The notes beneath the pieces were generated by a model that saw nothing but the letters and a program-made list of their open reading frames with translations, was not told the DNA's origin and searched no databases. A stretch of DNA of 64,000 nt, from the NCBI GenBank assembly GCA_039566865.1, contig CM076955.1, forward strand, positions 14,033,501 through 14,097,500, in the 5' to 3' direction. Source of the stretch: Aurelia coerulea. Its lineage: Eukaryota; Cnidaria; Scyphozoa; Semaeostomeae; Ulmaridae. The first letter of the stretch is position 1. Every line of letters starts with the position of its first letter. This document shows positions 55,447 through 64,000 of the stretch, in pieces. Made by a program: the position numbers and the translations under genes.

Positions 55447-55769
55447 TTAAGGGGGCTCCGTCGTCAAAATGTAAACAAAACGATGATTTTTGCAGTTTTT
55501 TGAAAGGTGATATCGCACATGATTTTCGTATTTTTTTCAAAATGAAAGTTGCTGTTTGGGCATCAATCATTGTACTTCATTTAGGAACAAACCAAACATT
55601 TATATCTTCTACGATTGCTTGGATATAAGTGGATTTTTAATGGTCACTTTTTGGTGGTTTGGGTGAAGCCACCAAACAAACTGCAGAGAACAATGGATGA
55701 ACAATGGATAATCGGCGACACATGCGAGTTTACGGATTTGTTTACTGTTTGACGACGGAGCCCCTTTAA
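55447..55769. mobile_element. MITE flanked by TTAA
   Basis: TTAA at 55447-55450 and 55766-55769. The ends are GGGGGCTCCGTCGTCAAAAT followed by GTAAACAAA, and TTTGTTTACTGTTTGACGAC followed by GGAGCCCCT. TTAA duplication is the mark of piggyBac-type insertion, though piggyBac ends usually start with C; the superfamily is therefore open. Non-coding, about 315 bp. Confidence 0.8.
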
Positions 55770-56260
55770 AGAGGATTTATCTCAGTAATATAAATGCCCT
55801 TTTGACTTCACTTGCACGGCTATTAGCAAATTCACGTCCGATTGCACAAAAATCACAATTTCCGTCAAACGGGATCACGACTCTTCAACCTCAAAACCTG
55901 TATTGTAATTGTTGTGCGCGCTCATTTTTCAACTGATTTGATTGGTTGATTCAAAAAGAAATGTCTGTAAAAGAGCAAAATATTTTGCTTCCAAACAGCA
56001 CGGTTTCTAGCGCGCACCAATTTGCATCTAACAATAATTAAGCAAAAGGGTTAATTCCAACAACGTGCAAAATGTTCCACGCTACATTTCAATTGTCTGG
56101 AAACAACCGACGTTGCTTTCGAACGGTCTAATCGAATCAGTATTTTCTGTTCAGTATCTACCTTTGCTTCTCAAAGCGGTTTTTAGGAGCACCGAGGGGC
56201 TAAGCGTATCGAAGCAGTTTCCTGGGCCTTTCACTCAATGTGACATCACCTTGTGATTCC
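55770..56260. other. No gene seen
   Basis: Nothing recognised in this stretch. Confidence 0.35.
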
Positions 56261-56267
56261 TGTAGCA

Positions 56268-56340
56268 GGTTAACCAGGGCGGGGATTCGAGTCATCAACT
56301 TTTAAATCAGCAGTGAAGCGCAATACCATCGAGCAATCCC
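56268..56340 (-). mobile_element. tRNA-like SINE head
   Basis: On the - strand the sequence starts GGGATTGCTCGATGGTATTG (A-box region) and has GACTCGAATCCCC (B box) about 48 bases from the start, the spacing of a tRNA gene. The acceptor stem does not pair well, so it is more likely a tRNA-derived SINE or a relic than a working tRNA. Confidence 0.45.
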
Positions 56341-57118
56341 GACAGTGAATATGTAGTGCGCGTAAAATCTTGCAGCAGTGGAAATAAAGCTGAACAAAGC
56401 AAAAACTGCTTCGAGGAAGATAAGGTGAGCACAACAGTCGAAGAAGTTCTGAAGAATCTTAAAAAAAGGATTTCTTGCTTGTTAACAGTATATTTGCTCA
56501 TTGATTCTGAATGGAAATTCTAATAAAGTAGAAAAGATATGCAAATATGTACACATTCAATCAAACTGCTTGTTCGTATATGGCGAAAAGTCGGAAGAAG
56601 AAAATGATGTAGCTTTTTTCAAATAACATTGGTATTTTGTTTCAAGACAAAGGCTTGAAGAGAAGCCCAAACAATATCTTTACTCTTCCAAAGTTTATGG
56701 TCACCACTGATTTTTTTGCATCAATTAAAATCAAGGTTATGTATTATTTACCAAGAGCGATGAAGCATCCAAACTGCAAAGCCTCGTCCTTTTATAATTT
56801 GAGCAGTCCACGAATATTATGATTTGGCCAACTTTTTGAGTGGTTAAGCCTCTAAATGTTTTTTCAGAATACAGCACAACCTGCAAAATAAGAAAAAAAT
56901 TGATAAAATTGCAAAGAGAACGTAATAGAGTGAATAGGTGCCGGCAATAGACGACTGCGATAAGGATGGTGTGAGATACTTTTGCATCATGAAATGAAGG
57001 AAGTGAATGTGAAAGTCAAGTTGCGGTTTTTAGCGTCAAGTGTTGGGATCGCAGATGGAGAGAAGACGTAATCAAGCCCACAACCTCTTATCATGACGCT
57101 GAGATGGTGGGGCTTTAC

Positions 57119-57191
57119 CTGGGATTGAGCCCTTTCCGCCTGACCGTTCTGGCTACAAAGTCAGATGATTACACTACTGCGCCACAACACC
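57119..57191 (-). mobile_element. Second tRNA-like SINE head
   Basis: The - strand begins GGTGTTGTGGCGCAGTAGTG (A box TGGCGCAGTAG) and carries GGGCTCAATCCC as B box about 60 bases in. Anticodon-stem-like sequence lies between (CTGACTTTGTAGCCAG). The downstream part (57119 to about 56950) may be the SINE body. Confidence 0.5.
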
Positions 57192-58661
57192 TTCGAACAT
57201 CATGGTCGTTTGCGTTCCAAGGTAAATCGACCAATCAAAATTCTCTTAGACGCAAAGAATCATGGTAAAACATTGCATGACACCATCTTTAGCGCAATCT
57301 TCCATTGCTAAGTTTCCATTACTTATCCAAGGCACTAAAATATCATACCTAAATACATCAATGTATGTACAGATTTAAATTCCACAAAGAGAGGTTGCAG
57401 GCAAAAACATTTGTAGCCTGCGTGCAGACTATACCCAAGGAGTGCAAGCTAAAACATTTGTTGAAAACAGCCGTTATATTATCATTGAAAAAAGGATTGC
57501 TACGACCATTCTTTCCTATTGAAATAGCAATCGAGCTTAGTGCAGTTTTATTAGAGCGTTTTTCTTCCATTAGAAAATATTTCATAAGAAAATATAAATA
57601 TTTAAGTACAACTGTGATGCTGATGATGCTGGGCCTACATTCGTGTACTCCGAAGAAAGGAAGCAGTTGGACAAGATTTTATTACCAGAAAATAAATTCA
57701 TTTTTAATATCCTTCATTTCTTTATGGAACTCAGACTGATTCTCATGCATGGGAAACCATTACTTCTTGCAAACGTTCTTTGAATAAGATTGCTTGGTTC
57801 GTCCTTGCCAATTCGATTGTCGACGTATAAAGCTCCTTCCTAATCACTGCGCAGCAACAAGACCAAAATTTGTCAAAAAATATCAACATTTTTGGACATA
57901 TAGAGGGTTGTTCCTGTGTGTTAGCAGTATAGCAAACCCAGTCCATCAAAACGTCAACTTTACGCTAAATAGAGTAATATAAAATATCACAAATGAACTG
58001 TTTTGGTGTCCAGACTGGTACAAGAGTTGATAATCGAGCGACAAAACCAAGGGAAATCAGTTTGAAAGAAAAGCGCAGCAACTGTAGCCAAAAGGTTTCA
58101 TTATTATCAGGCCAGACCCAGACAGAAAAGAATTAAATTTGATCTTCTTGGACTTCTCTGCATATAAAAGAATCTTAAAGAAGGAACCGGCTTCCTTTCC
58201 TCAAAGACTGGAACATTACTATCAATATACAAGGAGTGCCTACCAATTCTTTGCAATCCTTTTCAATTCTTTAAAATACAGCAATCGGCCTATTTTCGAA
58301 TTCTTTTTCATTCTTGAATCACATTCATTTTTTGATTGCATCCATTTTTTTTGTCTAGACTGATTACCTAACTCCCTTGTATCCCTGCAGTAAACTTTGC
58401 TCAGTTCTGTTGAGTTGACATTATCAAGTCAAAGAGCAAAGGGAAACATGGGACTGAGGATATCAGTCTGCTGTTTAACTTAGAGGTAGATTAAGCAGCC
58501 AAGCTATTTTTCCAATTTCAACTCAGTCTTTGAATAGTCTGTAAAGGTAAATATATCATACATTTCCTTCAAGTTCAATGTAAAAACTGTACATTACATT
58601 TTGGAGGACTAGGTCTCAGAGGCATTGTCTGGCACTGTCAGAAATGGACAAATTTTGAACA
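57192..58661. other. No gene seen; lone TAGCCTGCGTGCAGACT motif
   Basis: The motif lies at 57415-57431, followed by ATACCCAAGGA as at 53219 (ATAGCCAAGGA). The overlapping frames at 57358-57739 have no domain. The rest shows nothing. Confidence 0.4.
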
Positions 58662-58700
58662 TACCGGGTGAGTTAGAAAAAAGTATCCACTATTCAAAAC
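58662..58700. mobile_element. Lone left end of a CCGGGTGAGT element
   Basis: TACCGGGTGAGTTAGAAAAA matches the family A terminus, but the sequence beyond it differs from the other copies and no right end was found. Confidence 0.5.
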
Positions 58701-59962
58701 ATCGTAATACGAATACCATAAAACTGATTTGGAAAATTGAACTCTGTTATCTGGCAGAGGGGAATTTTGAGAATTTAGTCATAGTTTACAATGTACAATC
58801 TTCATCTCCAATCAAGAATGCCTGAAGCTTCCATGGGCTTTGGGCAAAACTATAAGTGATTGGCACAATTTAATCAATTTCTCAATCATTCAAATGGTAA
58901 AGTAACGTGCTTTTAGCTCAGTGATTGTTTTCTAATGATATAGAAACTGTTGAATTGTAATGATCCTCTCTCTGCATTGCTGATCATCAAGCAATCAAAA
59001 ATTTACATGACAATGAACAGCAAATTTTTGGCCATTGTTTGGCAAATTGAGATATAAGATTTTCAGCTGATTTCAGAACCGTGATTTTAGAAGAAAAAGA
59101 TGCACCTAAAATTACCAGAAAAATCCTAAAATTAAGTTGAAACCTCGCCAAGATGCTAGAATCAACATTTTTAGAAATTGGTTGCATTGCTTTTCTTGCA
59201 GGTTTTCTAAACAGTGAATACATTATTTCTGATTCACAAGGGGCGTAAGGTAGGTTAGTCTCCACAGAAGTTTCTATCAAGTTGCTCCTAAAAATGTCTC
59301 TCTTTGCATATGGCAATCGTAAAAATCTTTGGCCATAGACAAACATTTTTGGAACCACATGAACTCTTCTGCGAAAGAACGCAATTTATACATCCTTACA
59401 TAAAAATATTTCAGACAGTCAAGATTAGCAGGCAATACTGTAAATCACAAGGTGGCGACAAATATATGATCCTGAGTATGATTCCACGTGTAGCCCATTT
59501 CATAGCTATATTAAGACCATTAAAGCAGGCAGGAAATTGGAGCTTTCCTAAAATAGTTCTTGAAGCTAAAAATTAAAGCTTAAATTCTAATTATTATATT
59601 TGCACAAAGGCATTTATACATGTGGTTGGCTGACACTATCTGGCTTATCAACACCAACCTTTAAAAGACGGACGGCTAATGCTCCGTCAAGAAAATCAAA
59701 TATTTCAAAACTTCAACGCTTTAAAATCGTAAATAGCTTAGCTATCTTTGGCTACGTTCCTTTTTAACATTGCCCTGTTTTCAAATGTGTACTTCATATG
59801 AAACGATAGGCATTCGCACTACTCCAGCAAAAGGGTATTGTTAATGCCGTTTTAAAAGAAAGCTTGTTATTAGTAAAAAGGCGCCAATCGCGAGTTTGAA
59901 TGCTATTGTAATAAAAAGCCTACACAAAGGAGTGTGAAGCATTTTCAAATGTCTCCATTTTT
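58701..59962. other. No gene seen
   Basis: No repeat or exon recognised. Confidence 0.35.
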
Positions 59963-60133
59963 GGCGTTCACACTGAAAACGGATTGTTTCAAAACGCATC
60001 GTTTTCAAATGTATCCGTTTTCATTTATGTGTTCGAAAAGCTCTGTTTGTATAGTGGAGCAGTGCGAACGCATGGCAAAAATGGATACAGTTTTCTATGT
60101 TTTCATATGAAAACGGAGCAGTGTGAACGGGGC
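59963..60133. mobile_element. MITE with GTTCACACTG ends
   Basis: GCGTTCACACTGAAAACGGA on the left and GAAAACGGAGCAGTGTGAAC on the right. The interior has repeated AAAACG.AT.GTTT words. This end type (CCCGTTCACACTG) is widespread in animal MITEs. Non-coding. Confidence 0.65.
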
Positions 60134-60627
60134 ATTTACATGCAAGGCTTCTTATAGCAAAGAGAATTCGTTCAGATGGTTCTAGACCAATTTCAAAACA
60201 TTTTATTACTAAATTTTCGTCGTATGCCCTCATCAATGCATGCCCCAGTAAAGCAGTTATCTAAACTGAGGGGCTACCATGACCAAAAGAGAATTAAAAT
60301 GGAATGAAATAAAAGCAAAACTGATAATGGTTTCAAATTCAAGCATCTCTAATATAAGAAAAAGCAGGAATGCAGTAAATACCTGCATATAATAAATAAA
60401 CTTTTGAGAACCCCTCAAGTTAGGCCTAAAAAGTGTACTGCAGGATTCTTTTGTAGCACAGCAAGGCCACAAAATAGGACTAACTTTTAAATTCAAATTT
60501 CTTGGCTTGCACTTACTCGATTTTCATGATCTTTGTTTTGTTTCACAGATTGAACCCTGCAGAATATGCAGTGAAAAGGTTGATTGAAAATTTCATCTGG
60601 GATGTGCAAATTTTTCAAATCCATAAT

Positions 60628-61402
60628 GGTAACCAATCGTTCATAAAAACTAAAACTGAATCACGAAACGCTCCTTCAACATTGAAAACAAAAAATCTAT
60701 GTTTCAGAACTCTCGTAAAGCCTACTGCAGAATCAAGTTTGACCTATTGGGAACATTTTTGCAAAAGGGCTAAGTAGAATAAGATCTCAACTAATTTTGG
60801 TGAATTTTTCACGAAGGCCAGTGAAGAAGAAGTCTTTTTTTAGCAAATTCTGTCTGTATTTGCCACTGTACTATAGACTGAACTAGATGTTCAATGAAAC
60901 AAATATTTCCCTCTTATAGTCAAAAGGAGGTTAGAGATCAACTCCCTAATCATATTAGGTATCTATTTTGGTGTTTGTTCTGTTTTCAGATGTTACTAGG
61001 CGCATTTTTCACCTTGGGATATAACAAATCAGTGTAGAGTTGGCTGCATGTTTTCAACACCTTAAAAATTAGTTGAATTGTGTAAAAATACTTTATGCTC
61101 CTATTGCTAAAAAGCATGTATTTGAAATTGTGGAGATATTATGAAATATTGCCTTTGCTAATAGTTTTTCGTCATAAAAATGCGATTTTTACTCTGAAAA
61201 GGTGCAAAACTGGTCTTCGTGAAAAATTCGCCAAAATCATTTGAGAGCTTATTCTACTAAGCCCTTTTGCAAACGTGTTGCCAATAGCTTAAACTTGATT
61301 CTACCATAGACTTTCCGAGAATTCTGAAACATTGATTTTTTGTTTTTAATGTTGAAGAAGCGGTTCGTGATTCAGTTTTAGTTTTTTAAACGTTTAGTTA
61401 CC
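60628..61402. mobile_element. Fold-back element with GGTAAC ends
   Basis: Arms of about 185 bp, left 60628-60816 and right 61216-61402, are inverses (AAAACTGAATCACGAAACGC against GCGGTTCGTGATTCAGTTTT; TTTTGCAAAAGGGCT against AGCCCTTTTGCAAA). The loop is about 400 bp. The frame entering the left arm after an acceptor-like TTGTTTTGTTTCACAG| at 60548 is probably chance. Confidence 0.75.
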
Positions 61403-61624
61403 ACCTATGAACTCAACACTGTGGTTTGGAACACCCTGGAACACCCTGGAACAAAGTGTAGGCTACACTTTTGGCGCAAAATCTTCTCAACTTTGTCAAC
61501 ATTGGAAAGAAGGATGTTTCAAAGTGAGAGATGCACAAAGCAAGTAGTTTTGCATTGGATATGCCCTCTTCTATGCACTATTCTTAAAATTCTATTCTCA
61601 AAATTAGGATTCTTTGGTTGTTCT

Positions 61625-62395
61625 TACTTGGTGAGTCAAAAACACACAATGCCGTTTGAAATGCCACTGCTCCCATAATATCAAGACGGTTGATATTGGA
61701 AAATATATCATCCAATGGTGGACATGTTCAAATCCATCTTAAAATTTACCTAACTGAAAAAGGCCACTCCATTATGAAATCAAGAGAAATTTTCTCGAGA
61801 GAGCCTGTTCAAGAAACCCTCAAAACAGGCCCGAAATCACGACCAAATTTTCCTAATATCTCTGCCTTACAGCAATGACTTAAATGCATTTTAGCACGTG
61901 CTTTCCCCTTGGGAGGATAAAATCACCCGAAATAATGTTGTTAAGCACCCATGGGTGACATTTTCATCCTCTCAAAGATGCTAAAACATGTAAAGTCATT
62001 GCTGTAAGGCAAGAACAGTTGGTCATGATTTTCGACTTAATTTGACAAAATCATTCATAGTGTCAGAACGGAATGGCCGATTTCAGTTAGGTAAATCATA
62101 AAAAATACATTTGAATCTGCTCACCATTAAATTTTATATACATGCCAGGATAATTGCCTTGATATCCCGGGAGCAATAGAATTTTAGCCATTCTGCCAAT
62201 GAGCCTAGATCAAGCGATGTTTTTATACATCATACGAAATGTTCCTTGAGTGGCGTTAGAGCCTCGATCACTATTGTACAAATTCGAAAATTCTATAAAA
62301 TGTATCAAAATATCTTACGACTCAGATTCTTTGTAGAATAGATAAAGGTCTATGGCCTTTTCGAAAGGGAATTATTTTTGTTGACTCACCCGATA
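61625..62395. mobile_element. Fold-back family A, copy 3 (best complete copy)
   Basis: The left end TACTTGGTGAGTCAAAAAC and right end TTGTTGACTCACCCGATA are TA-flanked. Internal arms are inverse: GGACATGTTCAAATCCATCT with ACCTAACTGAAAAAGGCCAC on the left, GGCCGATTTCAGTTAGGTAA on the right; GCCTTACAGCAATGAC against GTCATTGCTGTAAGGC. 771 bp, no coding. Confidence 0.8.
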
Positions 62396-63399
62396 TATAT
62401 ACGTTTTTTCTATATAAAACTGTTTGTTGTGTTGTTTCGAGAAAAAATGCAGTGAGCAAAGACTTGAAGTTGTGACTTTTCTTGCATTCATGATCAATTA
62501 CTGCTGTATCGTTCTGTAATTTTTTTTGTAAACAATGTTGATTGCTTACTGCAAGTGTTGCAGCTACGCTCAAAGTTGATTGCTAAGATTTCTAAAACCT
62601 CGAAACTAACATATATTTCTTTCAAGACTGTAAGATGCACTGATCTGCTCTAACATATGTTTGAACCTGGTTAAAAATTCATAGCATGTTTTAAGGTGTG
62701 TCTAGATTTGCGATGATTTGAAAGGCATAAGCGCTTCACCTTGTAGTTGTGTGGAATTTTCAGCATGTCACTGGCTCTATGATCGCTACACGGGTGATTC
62801 AAGAGAAGGAAAAGGGATCTTAGGACGAATGTTGAATCCAAAAGACGAAAGCAATCACTGTTTTCAAAGGCAGGCGGTAGTCTGGCTTGTGAATCCAAAG
62901 TGTGAATCATCGGTCGCAGCTGCTAAAACTCCCAATTGCATAACTTCAACCTTGACTTATGACATGAATCCAAGTTTTGCTCCATTGAATTGATTTTCAT
63001 TTATCGTTATAGTCATTCGCAATGCTAAAAGATTATTTATGTTATGGGAATTGTGCAAAAACAGGGACCCAATTAATGAGTCTAACATTATAGCCCTATT
63101 CAATGCAGCGTCAGCGCTAGATGAGTTATTATTAAGCATGCATCATTCATCCATTTCAACATACTATTTAACATACTATCGAAGAGTTAACTTAGGTACA
63201 GGGTGGATAGAAAACTGTATTATATTTCATATGTCCCCTTTAAAGTAAATGTTTCTTTCTTTCATTGTAGCAGTTAAATGTAGTTTTATGAACTATCTCT
63301 TTCTCTCTAGTAGTTACGTGTAGTGTTATGTTCGTATTTCCTGTTTTATGTTGCCATGAGGTAGACGTAGTTTTTCGCTCCAAATGGCATTGTTCTAGC
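62396..63399. other. No gene seen
   Basis: Open frames at 62671-62993 have no domains. No element ends were recognised. Confidence 0.35.
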
Positions 63400-63441
63400 A
63401 GTAGGGTATAGTATTTTATAAGTAGGGTATAGTATTTTATA
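63400..63441. repeat. 21-bp perfect direct duplication
   Basis: AGTAGGGTATAGTATTTTAT plus A occurs twice in tandem. Confidence 0.9.
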
Positions 63442-63490
63442 AGTAACACGTATTGTAAGTTATTAAATGATGTAAAAAAAATAGAAAACA

Positions 63491-63850
63491 ATCCCCGCTC
63501 CCTGGATATCAACACAATAATTTTGGCAAGTATATTATTCAAAAGTGGACATGTTCAAATAAGTTTAAAATCAACCTGACTGAAATAGTTCTGAAATCAT
63601 GAGGGATTTTCTCAAGAAAGATCGCTTCAAGAAACTTTCAAAACCGGCCTAAAATCATTACCAAATTTTCCTAATATTTCTGCGTTACAGCAATGGTTTA
63701 TACATGCTTTAGCACGTGTCATCCCATTGGGATGATGGAAGTGACTACCCTCGGAGCGTCATAACATTATTCTGGGAGATTTCATTTCCAATAGGATAGC
63801 ACGTGCTAAGGCGCGTTGATGGCATTGCTTTTTCCCTTTATGACCCAATG
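63491..63850. mobile_element. Fold-back family A, copy 4 (partial)
   Basis: CCGCTCCCTGGATATCAACA, GTGGACATGTTCAAATAA, ATCATGAGGGATTTTCTCAA and AACCGGCCTAAAATCA align with the left arm of the other copies. The second arm and right TIR are replaced after about 63800. Confidence 0.65.
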
Positions 63851-64000
63851 ACTGATATGTCAGTCATGGAAGTTGGATGTGCCTTTTTGCACAGCGGTTG
63901 CTTTCCCTTTGATTACCAGTCTCGTTTAGGGTCAAGTGTGCCTCCTTGCACCCCTGTGGACTGCAAAATCGTAAAAATTCTGGACTCGTACAAGATGGAT

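Noticed and set aside
57358..57739. 124-residue + strand frame as a gene
   Set aside because: Low-complexity AT-rich sequence with a repeat motif (TAGCCTGCGTGCA) inside; no domain or splice support.
60548..60777. Terminal exon after TTTGTTTCACAG
   Set aside because: Most of the frame lies in the left arm of a fold-back (60628-61402).

Overview
The window reads as AT-rich genomic DNA of an invertebrate animal. It has spliced-exon signals, non-LTR retrotransposons, large numbers of short inverted-repeat (MITE and fold-back) elements, and no operons or phage-like gene blocks. A NACHT-domain (NLR-like) exon, an intronless ARL4-type GTPase and CR1/L2-type retroelements fit a cnidarian best. That is inference from gene families; no rRNA or mitochondrial marker is present to prove it.

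Two host genes can be supported. (1) A three-exon gene model on the + strand (6502-6691, 14634-14711, 16976-17754) has all junctions in phase 1 and encodes a short NACHT ATPase of the NLR type. A ZNF143/Staf-like promoter box lies about 100 bp upstream of its ATG. Its P-loop is degenerate and the frame stops inside the NACHT module, so it may be a truncated NLR or a decaying copy. (2) An intronless Arf-family GTPase closest to ARL4 lies on the - strand (43444-44088). It has an N-terminal Met-Gly (possible myristoylation) and Arg in place of the catalytic switch II Gln. Weaker candidates are a TM7-like tail of an adhesion GPCR (about 38585-38765), possible - strand exons between 40469 and 41484 one of which abuts a MITE, and a paired segment with a conserved reading frame (1505-1660 and 42980-43135).

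Most of the rest is mobile DNA. Layout: 1-50, element end; 2215-5578, a nest of at least four elements inside one another; 5738-7268, a TIR-bounded segment that encloses exon 1 of the NLR; 7731-8721, TIR element with a MITE inside; 9199-10815, 54-bp tandem array, then a fold-back; 11.4-13.4 kb, CR1/Jockey-type reverse transcriptase with one frameshift; 13958-14554, almost perfect fold-back; 16.55 kb, MITE; 18494-20246, two TIR elements side by side; 21703-23564, a second non-LTR element (-) with one in-frame stop; 24160-28689, a 4.5-kb palindrome made of two opposed arrays of a 178-bp satellite; 30.4-34.5 kb, several fold-backs and a MITE; 36.1-37.65 kb, a broken L2/CR1-type RT (-); 38.77-40.46 kb, a TIR element, a retroelement 3' end and a MITE with an 8-bp duplication; 45-47.5 kb, a hAT-type MITE, a retroelement C-terminal piece and a fold-back; 49.4-51.6 kb, a fold-back and a diverged tandem array of about 168 bp; 53-63.9 kb, retroelement 3' end, MITEs (one TTAA-flanked), two tRNA-like SINE heads and three fold-backs.

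The most unusual structure is the 24160-28689 opposed satellite palindrome with GATTCA-rich outer ends. A smaller relative of those ends lies at 31719-31988. All coordinates for inverted repeats were read by eye and may be off by several bases.
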